Positions 28,891-39,293 are shown, counted from the stretch's first letter. The stretch: 64,000 nt of DNA from Symbiodinium natans (GCA_905221605.1 CAJNDS010000846.1:422001-486000); one strand, 5' to 3'. Numbers and translations are program-made. Notes: generated from the letters alone by a model not told the origin.

Positions 28891-29362
28891 TCAATGCACG
28901 TGTCCTTGTTCACAATCTCGCCGATCGCTGCAGGTCCAACTCTGATGGCATGTTCGCTGCTCCTTGCCTTCCTTGCGGTTGAGGTCAGTGGCTCCGAGGC
29001 TCAGGCATGTGGGTGGGATGGGGATCTGGGTGGTGCGGTCGGAAGATGACGTGTCTCTTTGCTGTGCCTGGTTTCGTTGGCGTTCAGGGTTCCATGATGT
29101 GATGTCGAGGTTGGGGCTGGCGGCCAGCTGATGCACCGGAATCCACAGCTTTCCCTCCACCCCACTGTTGCTGTTGCAGGTGCCGACCATGGCAAAGTGC
29201 CCGGTGATGCTGCAGAGCCAGGCCGTTTCTTGGTCCCAATAAACCTGGCAAGAGTTGTGTGGAACCAAGAAGCGAATCATAAGGATTTTGTCAGTAGTGC
29301 GAAATCGGCACATGGCCATGCGTGCAGAGCTTGCAGATGCATGCGAGTCACACGAGGCTAGC
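28891..29362 (-). CDS. Unrecognised protein, exon 2 (C-terminal)
   Basis: Minus-strand reading of 157 codons to a TGA at 28,891 with consistent GC3-rich codons (AAC, GAC, CTG, CAG, ATC). The core reads CQVYWDQETAWLCSITGHF then KLWIPVHQLAASPNLDITSW; the C-terminal part is Gln/Thr/Ser-rich. Acceptor GTCCGCTGCCAG|G. Joining to 29,449 by an 86-nt intron (GTCCTAG..CCAG) keeps the frame. A shorter plus-strand frame overlaps and is judged antisense. Confidence 0.5.
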
Positions 29363-29448
29363 CTGGCAGCGGACACAGTTGCAGAGGCTGAGGATACAGG
29401 CGACCTTTCTACTGAGAGAACCTTGGCGAAAAAGGGCGGAACTAGGAC

Positions 29449-29636
29449 CCAGCAGTGCCTAGGCTGTATCGTGTGCTTCGCATTTCCTTGCTCAGGGCAG
29501 CCGGTTCCCGCCGAGCTGGTGCAGACCTCACGGAAGGCACGGGATCTTTAGCACTTGGTCGAACGTCCTCCTTTGGTGCCACCCTGGTTTTTTTTTCAGA
29601 TGCCGTTTTCAGGTTGCAGGCATATGTTCTCCACAT
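29449..29636 (-). CDS. Unrecognised protein, exon 1
   Basis: From ATG at 29,636: MWRTYACNLKTASEKKTRVA, then KEDVRPSAKDPVPSVRSA, a basic Pro/Ser-rich stretch, to donor CTGG|GTCCTA. The frame is open further upstream to 29,759, so the start is uncertain. Confidence 0.45.
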
Positions 29637-29905
29637 GCCACCACATGCTGGATTGCAGCTGTTTGGAGCAGTCAAATGAGTCGTAGAAAGACACGGAAGA
29701 AGACTCCACCTCTCAAGGATGCCAGGGACACGGCACACCAGACTCCAGTTCAGGAGCATCTCGGCTGCGCCCGGGGATCTTTCCCGAAGCCATCCTAGTG
29801 CTTTTGGCTTGGCAATTCTGTTGGTGTTGAGTTTCGGGCAAAAAAAAACTCAAAGCCATAATTTGGATGAGTAGTGGCGATTGGATTAATTTTGGGAGCT
29901 TGCAG

Positions 29906-30048
29906 CCTGGAAAGCCCCAGGCAAGCCTGAACCCAGGTTCTCCATCGACAAGCCTAGCGGCCGTGTCGTGGATATCAACATCGGAACAAACTTCAGCCCA
30001 ATGCGTGCGGAAGGCAACAATTTCCTCGCCGATCGGCCGCGTTTGCAT
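29906..30048 (+). CDS. FkbM-type methyltransferase, SAM-motif exon
   Basis: Reads WKAPGKPEPRFSIDKPSGR then VVDINIGTNFSPM, which fits the SAM-binding motif I of FkbM methyltransferases (hydrophobic-D-x-G/I-x-N). Acceptor GCTTGCAG at 29,905, with an alternative CCCCAG at 29,920. The link to the next exon needs an intron of only 38 nt (30,049-30,086) or a frameshift, so this join is not secure. Earlier N-terminal exons were not found. Confidence 0.55.
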
Positions 30049-30086
30049 GTTGGCGTTTGGTGCGATACAGTCTTTTTTCTTGTGAG

Positions 30087-30542
30087 GGCTCAGAGAGCTT
30101 CAGTCAGACTGGCCCAGTTGCGCCCAGCGGTGCAGCCGAGGTTTTGGTGGATCCTTTGCCTGACGTTTGCGAGTACTTGCGGAAGGGCAGCCATTCAAAC
30201 ACCGACGTGGCAGTGCTTTGCTGTGCGGTGTCCAACTACACTGGCCATGCAACATTTCGGCGCTACAACAGGGACGGGTTGTCCTCATCGCTGTCTTCCA
30301 CGACTGCAGGAACCACCCATGCAAGGTTTCCTGTCGAAGACGAGATTACCGTGGTGGTATTGGAAGCGGCAACTGTTCTACGTGGATATCTTGCGAGGAA
30401 GAACACCTTGCACAAGCTCAAAACTGACATGCAGGGCATGGACCTGACAACGCTGCGAAACCTAGAGCCCATCTTGTCTATGCCGGATCAAGTTCCGCAC
30501 CTCATGTCCGAGTGCTGCTTTCCGGATGACCAAGGGAGACAG
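30087..30542 (+). CDS. FkbM-type methyltransferase, central exon
   Basis: 152 codons, phase 0. Features in order: VLVDPLPDVCEYLRK (the acidic loop that holds the SAM ribose, usually EP.P), a VAVLCCAVSNYTGHATF stretch, a Ser-Ser-Leu segment, then HKLKTDMQGMDLTTLRNLEP, the family's conserved LK-D-x-QG-x-(D/E)-L motif, and SECCFPDDQGRQ. These are the hallmarks of the FkbM family, which methylates oxygen on sugars, lipids or small molecules; the substrate here is unknown. The exon ends CAG|GCTGAC, a GC donor that restores the frame with the next exon; without splicing a stop follows within six codons. Confidence 0.75.
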
Positions 30543-30658
30543 GCTGACTGCGGCTGACTTGTCATTGTGGGCTCGGTTTTTTTTAAGCTTCAGTAAGGCC
30601 TTTCATCACAGAAGTCGAACCGAACCGTGTTACGCCTTTCTCGTACCAAGCCTGACAG

Positions 30659-30781
30659 GTGTACCAAATCGACAACGACTGCAAAGCCATGGTAGCATAC
30701 TTGCAGAGCTTGGGGTACACCACCAAGTTTGAAGCGGACGGCCGGCGTCAGAGAGAATTGTTGCTTCTGGTTGATGTTTAA
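30659..30781 (+). CDS. FkbM-type methyltransferase, last exon
   Basis: 123 nt after ACCAAGCCTGACAG|G, phase 0, ending TAA at 30,779. Reads VYQIDNDCKAMVAYLQSLG then YTTKFEADGRRQRELLLL. It fits the C-terminal strand and helix that follow the E-C-x-F-P segment of the family. The intron 30,543-30,658 is GC-AG. Confidence 0.75.
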   Translation: MYQIDNDCKAMVAYLQSLGYTTKFEADGRRQRELLLLVDV

Positions 30782-32577
30782 AAGTCTTGGGGGCCAAGCA
30801 TACTTGCTGGATACACCCCAAGTCATTCGCTAACGTGGTCCCAAGGACAGCGCGATGGACCGAGCAGGATGGGGCAACGTGTATGCGTACAAACATCCGG
30901 CCACCACCTTCCTCAGCGACTCTGTTAATTGCTCCGGTCATTGATGTCTTCGGTTTTCTCGGGTTTGACTCACAATACTGCTGAACTACTTTGGGCTAGT
31001 GTGAAGGTTTATCAAACATATCAAATGGTATGGCATGGGCCGGGGCCCTGGGGCTTGTGCTTTGGGACGGAAGCGCCCCCGCGCCCCCCACCCCCAGCAG
31101 CAACTCCAAGTTGTAATCGTAGTCGACTGTTTTGTTGTTATCGTGTCGTCGTCGTTGTGGTTCATCATCTCGTCGACGCTGTCGGCGACGCCGACGCCGT
31201 CGTCGTGGTGGTCGTTGTCGTTGTCGTCGTCTTGTTGTTTGGAGGGGAGAGAGTGGCGTTGACGGACTTGGACGGTGTGCAGTTACTGGCCAGTTGCTCA
31301 ACTTCCGGGCAAGCCACATGTAGCTCTAGGTTTCGGATGACTTAGAATTTGTGCAGTACTCTTGGAACCGCCGTGCGTGGCGCCTTCAAATAACTTGTAG
31401 ATAGCGGCCTGAGCTTCCGGTCTAAACCCGGCTAAACGAGAGGAGAGCAGCCCGAGGAACAGAAGCCTGGGCTGGGTCTCGCTCGGCCTGAACCAGAGCT
31501 CTCAGGCGATTTGATGAGGAAAACATGGGCTTGGCAGTTACAGGCTGGTTACAGCAGGAATTGCTTCAATAAACTTACTGGTTTCAGGAGGCTTGTCAGT
31601 TCGGGCGCAACCTGCCGGCACAAGAAGCAGATGGTGAAGAAGAAGATGATGAAGATGAATAAGACCAATAGAATGTGAAGCAGTGGGAAGGAGGGAGAGA
31701 GAGAGAGAGAGAGAGAGTTCTCGGGGATGTCTCCGCCCTACATGCCCTAATGAAACAGAAGCAAACGAAATGAACCCGAGCTTAGCTTGGCTTCGGCCGT
31801 CTTTGCTGCTGCGCACCGCACAAGACTGGGCACGCGAATTGCGCGACGGTGCTTGCCGCCTCAAGCCCCACGACCCCACGAAAGAAAACAGAAAAAGAGG
31901 GGCCGAAATGCCACGCCCAGAGTCGCAAAAAAACTCCGAGTGCACGTGATTCCCGCAACCGTACAAGGATTTGCCTGTGAACGCGGCCATACCGATGTGG
32001 AGTAGGTAAGTAGGTAAGTAGGTAGCCTGGCCATGTTGGAAGCTCAGACCCCGGAAAGAGCGGTTGGCCCAGCCCACCCTTCGCCCCGCGAAAGAAAGAG
32101 CCACGCGCATGGACTGTGAACGTGGGCACACGCCTGCACGCGGGGGCAAGGGGTGAACCCCAAAGGCGCAGAAGCTCCACTGGATCGCCCTGAGAAACAG
32201 GCTACCCTGAGACTGGCGGACAGATGCCGTGGAAAAAAAGACTTCTAAGACTTCTGCGCCTAAGCCCATAAGTGGTGCGCGACGGGTTTCAGGTCTGTCT
32301 TCTTCAGAGTGAGTTGGCTTTTGAGATCGGTGTTCTAGTCCCTCTCTCACCCAGGCTCGTAGACGAACCAACGTGCTTTGTCAGACAAGAAAAGTTGGCT
32401 GCATTTCTCCTTGGCTGGCAGTGCTGAAAAGGAAGCCAGAGTTTCGAGAGGAAGAGGTTCCACGAGGTTTTGCAACAGCTGAGCAGCATTTAACATAGCC
32501 AGGAAAGTGTGAGCAAGCATAGAAGCGGTAGATTGTCACAAAGATTACGGCTAGGGATAGGGGTGATGTTCTTCCAG
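30782..32577. other. Mostly non-coding stretch with repeats
   Basis: Holds a GTC/GTT trinucleotide tract (31,130-31,240), a GA tract at 31,690-31,718 and a GTAAGTAG repeat at 32,005-32,025. A minus-strand frame at 31,538-32,371 is listed separately. Nothing else with splice support was seen. Confidence 0.5.
31538..32371 (-). CDS. Long open frame of doubtful coding status
   Basis: 278 codons without a stop on the minus strand, unusual by chance. It is crossed by a GA tract giving a Ser/Leu string near its 3' end, followed by a His/Leu-rich segment, and has no recognisable domain or consistent codon bias. Listed because of its length only. Confidence 0.2.
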   Translation of the reverse strand: MVRLRAWVREGLEHRSQKPTHSEEDRPETRRAPLMGLGAEVLEVFFSTASVRQSQGSLFLRAIQWSFCAFGVHPLPPRAGVCPRSQSMRVALSFAGRRVGWANRSFRGLSFQHGQATYLPTYLLHIGMAAFTGKSLYGCGNHVHSEFFCDSGRGISAPLFLFSFVGSWGLRRQAPSRNSRAQSCAVRSSKDGRSQAKLGFISFASVSLGHVGRRHPRELSLSLSLSLLPTASHSIGLIHLHHLLLHHLLLVPAGCARTDKPPETSKFIEAIPAVTSL

Positions 32578-32709
32578 GACTTCATGCAGGTGGCCTTTGA
32601 TGAAGCGTCTCGTCCCACGGGCCACGCCGTGCATGGCATGCTGACCACGCAAAAGATCCCGTCCTCAAGCGCCTATCTACCTAGAACTGTCCTGACAAAC
32701 CTCCTCTAA
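32578..32709 (+). CDS. Candidate terminal exon, unrecognised
   Basis: Acceptor GATGTTCTTCCAG|G, phase 0, reads DFMQVAFDEASRPTGHAVHG then MLTTQKIPSSSAYL to TAA at 32,707. It lies tail-to-tail with the minus-strand gene at 32,804-33,241. Confidence 0.4.
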   Translation, partial: DFMQVAFDEASRPTGHAVHGMLTTQKIPSSSAYLPRTVLTNLL

Positions 32710-32803
32710 ATTTGAGTTGCGCTTTTCTGTTCTGGTAAGACTGGCATATGGGGTGTTTCTTCGGAAAGCCCAGAAGACCGAAAAGGCGACGCGCACGATT
32801 CAC

Positions 32804-32886
32804 CAAGGCCTCGGCTTCGATGGCACCACGCCGGCGCCCAGGATGAGCGCAGCACCACCGAGGCCCACTTTGATCCTCTCGCATAG
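32804..32886 (-). CDS. Predicted small membrane protein, exon 2
   Basis: After CTCTGCGGCAG, reads LCERIKVGLGGAALILGAG then VVPSKPRPW, donor CTTG|GTGAATCG. The Gly/Ala/Leu/Ile segment is long enough for a membrane helix. Phase 0 joins to exon 1. Confidence 0.45.
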
Positions 32887-32976
32887 CTGCCGCAGAGCTC
32901 ATGCCAGCTTGGGTTTGGAGGGTTGGGCACGTTCAGCGGACGTTTCAAGCAGAAACCACGCAGTCATCGTTCCAAC

Positions 32977-33241
32977 CGCTTTGAGGAAGATGACCGGGTT
33001 TCCACACAAGCCGAAGACACTAATGACCACGAAGGCGGCTAAGGAAGCTAGACTCTTGTAAATGGAGATGGGGTTCTCCATGTGTGACTGCTCGGACCGC
33101 CCAGCAGGCGTATGTTCCAAAGTAACCCAGAAAGCGCTGTCAAGTGCTTCTAAAATGTCGGAGAGTGGACAGTTTGCAATCTGCGGGATAGCTCCGAAGA
33201 GCAGGTTGCTTTGGCTGGCAGACCGATCCGTTGTTCCTTGG
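32977..33241 (-). CDS. Predicted small membrane protein, exon 1
   Basis: 265 nt on the minus strand after CCAATGCAG, reading NLLFGAIPQIANCPLSDIL, then a hydrophobic run SLASLAAFVVISVFGLCGN followed by PVIFLKA and donor GCG|GTTGGA. The run of about 20 apolar residues predicts a membrane segment. A possible internal start is ATG at 33,081 (MENPISIYKSL). Family not recognised. Confidence 0.5.
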
Positions 33242-33796
33242 CTGCATTGGCCCCCCCACAGGCTTAAACTGGTCTCCCACACTTGGAAATTTCAGATCTC
33301 AAGTGGTGCAAGTGTCGTACTCGTACTTGCTGCTGCTCTTGTTTGATTCTCTCATCCAAGGTGTTGCAAAGTCTTCCGGACGCTCGCCTTGTTGCAACCT
33401 TGGCACCCAACACAAAGGCCAGGCTGAAACGCAGATCTTACACCTGACATATCCTGACATCACCTGCTCGAATATGGCTATAGGCAGATGGCAGAAACAG
33501 AGCCGTGCTCCAAGGCAGTGCAGGCATGACAACCTTGCAACAAGCAACAAGCTGAAGCATCTCGAGAAAAGCGGCCTACTTCTCTTGGCCAGAGGCACAT
33601 CAGAAGCCTAAATGCAAGTGTGAACCAGGCTGAGCGACGGAACCCAGTGGAGTGATCAATTCCCTGAACCTGACATGGCTCACACAAATTGCGGACGTGC
33701 TGATTCTTAATTACGCACGAGCAGGAAAGCAAAGGCAATCTTAACGTTTGTTGTGTTGGCGCAATCTTGTCGGGCTAAGGCATCTCAAGTGAACAT

Positions 33797-34171
33797 GTGT
33801 TTGAAACTGTGCTTTGGGCTTATAAGAGCATCGGGAAAATGACAAAATGTAGAGGCACTGCATTACTACTTCAGTGGACAGAGGTGCTATATGGGTGGCA
33901 GGATGTTCAATGCCGTTCGCGCCAGGTGTCTTGCATCAGCTTCTCACAATCGGGCCGCTTTGCCTTGCTCTGCACCTCTGACGGCGATTGTGGCAGGTGT
34001 TTCCGAGGTGCTTGTCTAAGCTGGGGTTTTCGATTCACTCAGCTCAGCTTTGGGATACCTTGGGAAAAACCAAGTACAATGGTTTGGGATCCCACTGTAC
34101 CTGTCTGCTCAAAGCCTCATCAATCTCGGCCCTCGGATCCGGAAAATCCTATAGCTCTACTGCCTCTCTAG
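33797..34171 (+). CDS. Candidate exon, WD40-like fragment
   Basis: 125 codons open on the plus strand. A part reads VSCISFSQSGRFALLCTSDG, resembling the strand and turn of a WD40 repeat (cIsFSpdGr..), but the terminal WD pair and further repeats are missing. Could be chance. Confidence 0.25.
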   Translation: MFETVLWAYKSIGKMTKCRGTALLLQWTEVLYGWQDVQCRSRQVSCISFSQSGRFALLCTSDGDCGRCFRGACLSWGFRFTQLSFGIPWEKPSTMVWDPTVPVCSKPHQSRPSDPENPIALLPL

Positions 34172-34662
34172 GGGCTCAACAAAAGAGCCAAGGCAGCGCA
34201 GACCTGAAGATCCGTGCCTTTGAGGAGCGCATGGGCTGTGCTCTCCGTGTTTGGGGCATTGGCGTTAGGCCAGGTTCGAGAGCCGTAGGGGGACTTTGAA
34301 GAGCAAGCGAGGATGCGGATTTTCGTGACACCTGAGCTGAGGGCATCTGCTGGGCTCCAGCATGTTTTTGTGTCGAAACTGCTGCTGCAGAGTCTTATTC
34401 CGGATCAAGCTAGAGAAGAGGTTCCAAGAATGGGTTCACTTTTTTTGGTTGGGGGGAGGGGGAGAGGGGGGAGGGGTTTTGGAGAGTGCCCTTGGAGGCT
34501 GGGACAGGCACACCAGTCTTCACATCACCCTGCTGTGGCCCTTTGCGTTCATCTCTGAGTGAGCAGGGCTGGTGTGGTGTTGGGGTCTGCGATCTGTTTC
34601 TAAAAAGGGCTAGGAATTTGAGGTTGTGGCAAAAAGGTCGACAGATGACTTTTGGGTTTCAG

Positions 34663-34785
34663 GATCCCCCAATGGCCGAAGAGTATTCTCACCACAAGAC
34701 CATAGATAGGCCATTCAAATTCCTCACGCATGCTGATTCTCATCTCTGCTTCTTTAGCTCGAAATTGGAGAGCCCGAGCATCTAA
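34663..34785 (+). CDS. Candidate terminal exon, unrecognised
   Basis: Acceptor ACTTTTGGGTTTCAG|G, phase 0 to TAA at 34,783, reading DPPMAEEYSHHKTIDRPFKF then LTHADSHLCFFSS. Confidence 0.45.
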   Translation, partial: DPPMAEEYSHHKTIDRPFKFLTHADSHLCFFSSKLESPSI

Positions 34786-34988
34786 CCGAGACCCTCGACG
34801 CGTCGTCTCAAAACCCTCTCAGACCCTGAGCCCTCAAGCCTTCCGCATTGGGTCCGTAAGCAGAGCCCTGAAGTCCGAGAGGAGCACGGCTCGGCTGTGA
34901 AAGACAAGACAAGTCCATCAATCGTTCGAAGCTCCCCTCCCCGTATCTCCCCGTCCCCGTCTAGCAAAATCTTCGAGGCTCTGTCCAC
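34782..34988 (-). CDS. Candidate exon, unrecognised
   Basis: Minus-strand frame of 69 codons reading ASKILLDGDGEIRGGELRTI then DGLVLSFTAEPC, ending at a TAG at 34,782. The plus strand from 34,960 to 35,310 is open in two frames, so this GC-rich stretch is hard to resolve. Confidence 0.3.
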   Translation of the reverse strand: MDRASKILLDGDGEIRGGELRTIDGLVLSFTAEPCSSRTSGLCLRTQCGRLEGSGSERVLRRRVEGLG

Positions 34989-35661
34989 CTCGGGGACGAT
35001 GGGCCACCGCCTTGGCCGCTCTTGTCCGCAGCGGCACGGAGCTCAAAGAGCCTGAGCTGGAGCTTCGGGCCCGCGGGACCGTGTTGGGGCTTTCTTTTGG
35101 CATCCTTGTCTGAGCGGAAGGCACCAGGTCACCAGGAACATCCGAGCTTGCTTGTGAAGTTGGGGCTGCAAGGGATGCGGGAGAACCGGGGCACCTGTGG
35201 GAAGGATATCCTCCAATGCTCGGAAAGAACTAAGAAACGCTACCTTAGGTTGCGCCTCGGCATAAAACGGCTTGGAAAGGATCAACTCTTGGCGCGTGTC
35301 GGTCTTTAAGAGGGTTAGAGTTGGCCCATCTCGTTCTCATGGCGCTCAGGCCGACAAGCTGCTGAGGACCACCCCGATCCTTTCCAAGATCGCTTCTGCA
35401 AGCAGAGATGGCAGCTTATTACAAACGACAGAGGGCCGCAGCTTGTTCACTGCACGGGCGACATAGGCTCGACGTGGATGTCATCGGAGAAACTTTCTCC
35501 AAGATGAGCCCTCAAAAGGCACCCAAGCCCTGAACCTACACCCAAGCCCTGAAGAAACGGACAAGCATCTCGCAAGTCCCTGTTACCATGCAAGCTCGGA
35601 CTCCAACGAAGTTTGGCCAGGATCGCACGCGTAGGAACCAAAGCCGACTCGGAGGAGGCCA

Positions 35662-35871
35662 ATGGGAGAAGGTTCAGAGAAGGTTGAGAAGGGGAGCAGT
35701 AGCAGTGTTTGGGTTCACTGTGTAGGACATCGCATCTGGTCAGATACGGTAGTCATGGGCCAGGTGGGTGAAGGAAGTGCCTCCTTCACCGTGCAACTTG
35801 AGCAGAGCTTCATTGCTCACGTGCGGAGCTCGGACAGGATTTCCTGCGAAATGCCTCTTGAGCTAGACTGA
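35662..35871 (+). CDS. Candidate exon, unrecognised
   Basis: From ATG: MGEGSEKVEKGSSSSVWVHC then QVGEGSASFTVQLEQSFIAH to a stop at 35,869. Mixed composition typical of coding; splice borders unclear. Confidence 0.35.
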   Translation: MGEGSEKVEKGSSSSVWVHCVGHRIWSDTVVMGQVGEGSASFTVQLEQSFIAHVRSSDRISCEMPLELD

Positions 35872-37241
35872 GCCAACCCTACAGTAGAGCCCTAGAGAGA
35901 TCATGGGCTGTAGTCCGTCACCTCAAGACAGGCTCCCAGACCAGAGCCTTCAATCTTTGTGGTGATGTGTGCAACATCATGCGACCCGAGACCCGGATTG
36001 TCAGCGTAGCTATCTTCCAACTGAATCTCAGGGTGTCCTGTTAGGACGTGCAACATCTTGGAGTCCTAGACTCTTTCGGGTTGTGTCATCATTGTCATCT
36101 AGCTGAGTTGCTGCGATAAATGGGTCAGTTGCACACAATCAAGAGATCACCTCAAGACAACGGAGCGGAAGCTTTGTGATTGCTTCCATTAGTTGCAGTT
36201 TCAAGCAATTACAACAACCTTCTAAGACATTGCCATTACTTGTTCAGAGCTCGACGCCTTATGTCAGCTTGCATCCAATTGACTTTCAACCTCCTACATG
36301 AGATTTGAGCCAGTCGGTGGGAGGCATGTTTGGCGTCAGCAGTCCTAAATCTTTAGCAACGAATCTAAGGCCGTCGCCCCACCATCCTCAGGAACAGACC
36401 CTGATGCCTTAATCGAACTCAGGCAGAAGCGCCTCACCAGCTGAGCTTCGCCTCAGGCAGGGATGCCCTGGTTGCATCTCGGGAGACCAAGAGACTTGTT
36501 CCACATTGGGAGGTCATGCGATTTCCCTGAGCTCCTCGGAGATTGTTTGCTGGGACCCGCATCTGCAAAGATTCGGGCAGCGTTGTTTCTACTTGCTGTC
36601 TCAGCGTTAGAGATTTGTGATTTGTTGTGCTGAAATGCGTTGGTTTTGCCAAAAACTATCCTGGTTTAGTGCTTGCATCAACAAAAAGAAAGTGGAGTCC
36701 TGGGACGCCAATTAAACGGGCTTTGGAAAGATGGTCCTGGCGACCGATAGAACGATGGGGGCTTCAAGCAGCTGTTTGGTGTTTTAGAGACCCCCAGTCT
36801 CGTCGAGGGTTCGTGTACTGCGGCCCGTAGCCTCCAAAAAAATCCAGCCCTGAGCATAAGCATCCAGAAGTCCAGAAGCACAAGAATCTCTTGCTCCTTG
36901 GCACTTACAACAAACGTTGCACCACTCAGGAGATGGCCACTCCTTCGACTGCAAGACCGGGGCTGATGGAATGACTATTGACTGCTGAAGGATGCAGGGG
37001 GCACGAAGTGGACGCAAGGTCGGCACCGGCCTCCAGAGCCTCAAACGTTAGAGTTAGAGCATGACCTTCGTTGAGGGAATGTGCTCAATGAGCGTTTGCC
37101 TGCGTCCAGGGGTTGGGGGCGACTGCCGGCGCACGATGACAGTCCGAAATTGCGTTTACGCTGAACATGCAGGCTGGTGGTTTATGGTTTGGGTCTTGAG
37201 CTCCATCACACCAGTTGAAGTTGTAATTTCAGGACCCTTGC
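35872..37241. other. Stretch without well-supported gene
   Basis: Unique sequence. Frames are open at 36,627-36,830 (plus) and 36,784-37,044 (minus), but neither has both splice sites and codon bias. Confidence 0.4.
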
Positions 37242-37907
37242 TTGAAGTACCATCCCAGCATGTTCAGTGACTGCGATGGGGCGCCAGGACTACAAAATGA
37301 CAGGCTAGTGCATGCTTCTGCTGGATGCCACCTAACTAAGGCCAAAGCTGCCTCCCACCTTTCGTTCCATGAGCGATGCACTGTCATGTGCCCGAAACTC
37401 GAACAATTACAAGGCGAAAGACTCACAGCGCCGACAACTAGACAAGGCTTATCAAGGACTAGAAGCGAGCCAAGTGTCAGAAGGGGACGGTATACCCCGC
37501 CCCCCATCCGTCCCCCAAGTATCAAAACATCATGCTACGTCCACATCGTTTGCTTCTTGGCTCGGGTAGGGAGCGGTTTGCTGGGCCTCGGAGCTCCCGC
37601 CGTAGCCCTGACAGCGGAGCGATGCCGCCGAAAGGGAGGAAGAACTCCGATGAGGCCCCAGAGAGGGGCTTTTCAAGCGCAACACAGTCCATTCAGTGGT
37701 TTGTATCTGCAAAGTTCACGTCTGATCCTTTGTCACTTTGTCTTGACACACCGGATCGATGTAAGTTTTAGCCACTGTGCCGGCCTGCCAGGCTATCCCC
37801 GCCAAAGCTGGCCACATCCACAGAGGGTGTTCCAAGAGTCGCCAATAGAGATCTTCAGCAAGGGCTGCAAAGGCTGCAATGAGACGCGGCCAAGGTACCG
37901 CCGATAG
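37242..37907 (+). CDS. Long open frame, uncertain
   Basis: 222 codons open on the plus strand. The best part reads ERLTAPTTRQGLSRTRSEPS then VRRGRYTPPPIRPPS, an Arg/Ser/Pro low-complexity stretch as found in disordered regions. Codon choice is not biased, so coding status is doubtful. Confidence 0.3.
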   Translation: MKYHPSMFSDCDGAPGLQNDRLVHASAGCHLTKAKAASHLSFHERCTVMCPKLEQLQGERLTAPTTRQGLSRTRSEPSVRRGRYTPPPIRPPSIKTSCYVHIVCFLARVGSGLLGLGAPAVALTAERCRRKGGRTPMRPQRGAFQAQHSPFSGLYLQSSRLILCHFVLTHRIDVSFSHCAGLPGYPRQSWPHPQRVFQESPIEIFSKGCKGCNETRPRYRR

Positions 37908-38934
37908 TGGATCCGCCTGGAGCAGGTGCTCCGAGCGCCATGAGATACTGCAACATTGACTGAAGTAGGATGAGTGACGAAGTCTAAGCAGGGCTGTTAA
38001 GTACTGTTCAGTGGTGACCCAGATGCCGGTGAAGTGAGGTTCGGGTTGTAGAATTTGGGGTTGATGGTTCCACCTTGAGTTTCAAGGGTTCAGGACCTGC
38101 GAGGTCTCTGGTGGTTCGATGATGTGGCTCGGATGAGTTGGCCAAGCACTGGAACCGTTGAACTTTATGCCTCCGTTCTGCGGAAGCTCTTTCAACAGCA
38201 TGGGTGCCTCTCCCGTGCACACTTCCGCCTTGCAAGCCCTAAGCCGACCCACATGAGTACTCTGAGAGCAGTAAGTCAGTAAGGCTCAAGAAAGGAAAGA
38301 CTAACTGAGACCGAAGCCACAGAGAGAGTTTGCGATGTCGCAGGCCTCCAAATACAGGAGGACCAGCCCGGTCACCAACGTCATCCTCAGGCACCAGAGG
38401 GTACCAGGAATACATCATGTTGGCCATACAGCTACACTGATAGGCACTGATAAGTCTGATATGCCTTCAGCCGCTTCAGCCCTGAGGTTGAAACTGCTTG
38501 GACCGAAGCAGCACTAGAGCTGCGAAGAAAGACCAAGTACCACTCTCCATCTGTATATCTGTATATGTTCTAAGGCACTGTGGCTTGAAAGCACGGGGAT
38601 CTGATATGTAAGAATCATGCAGACAATGAGCTGGCTGTACCTTCATGTAGATCCCTCTAGAACCCCACCACAGCTTACACACCGACAACACAGGCATGCT
38701 AACATGTCACAGTTGCCACTAAGTTGAGCCCTACCCTGCCACAGCGGCCAGGCCCCAAAGCCAAGGCTACTAGCGTGACGCATATGAGTATAGCTGCGCA
38801 GGCGGCGAGGCAGGGGATGGGCTTTTGTTCAGGTTGCTGGCTTCAAGTTGGGGATTGCAAAGTCTCGAAAAGGTCCTAGAGTGCCGAACTTTCTAACTTT
38901 CCTTTGTTTCCATCCTGTCTTGCTTTGATTCCAG
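37908..38934. other. Stretch without clear gene
   Basis: Unique sequence upstream of the RRM gene; no exon with matching splice sites was recognised. Promoter elements could not be identified. Confidence 0.4.
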
Positions 38935-39003
38935 GTCTTCGCCATACGTGGTCCTGAAATCACAGCCTTCGACCTCCAAAAACACTTTCGGAGCGTTTAC
39001 GCA
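38935..39003 (+). CDS. Candidate exon upstream of RRM gene
   Basis: After a good acceptor TTGCTTTGATTCCAG|G reads VFAIRGPEITAFDLQKHFRS, which itself resembles the first strand and helix of an RRM. Its frame differs from the next exon (39,020), so either a micro-intron or an unseen exon lies between. Confidence 0.4.
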
Positions 39004-39019
39004 CAGCCGATCTCTGCAG

Positions 39020-39083
39020 GAATCTCGGAGGTTTTGTGCCGAATAAGATCTTCGTCGGTGGGGTGCCCATCACGGTCACCGAG
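39020..39083 (+). CDS. RRM RNA-binding protein, RNP2 exon
   Basis: Acceptor GATCTCTGCAG|G; reads NLGGFVPNKIFVGGVPITVT-E. KIFVGG is the RNP2 motif of RRMs of the hnRNP A / Musashi / DAZAP type. The exon ends GAG|GCCCGTC, a GC donor; joining to 39,249 in phase 0 gives the expected T-E-E-x-F helix start. Confidence 0.7.
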
Positions 39084-39248
39084 GCCCGTCTCGTGTCTCT
39101 AGAACAAGGTCAGCTCGATGATAGAAAGCTCTCTTAGGACACCTCAACCTACCATAGTGGGATGACTCAAGAAGAGGGACCTAGCAAGCTCCAGGACCAC
39201 TGGGATAAACATACACCCTAGAAGTGCTGAGTCTTTCGCTCGCCGCAG

Positions 39249-39293
39249 GAGCAGTTCAGGCAATGCTTCGCGCAGTATGGAGCCATTACGAAG
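39249..39293 (+). CDS. RRM RNA-binding protein, helix-1 exon
   Basis: 45 nt after GCTCGCCGCAG|G reading EQFRQCFAQYGAITK, the first RRM helix and the following turn (F..YG.I). Donor AAG|GTGCCT, or two bases earlier a GA donor that would fit the next exon's phase. Confidence 0.7.

Noticed and set aside
32300-32380. Possible tRNA on either strand
   Set aside because: A GTTCTAGTCCC string suggested a T arm, but no acceptor or anticodon stem could be formed.
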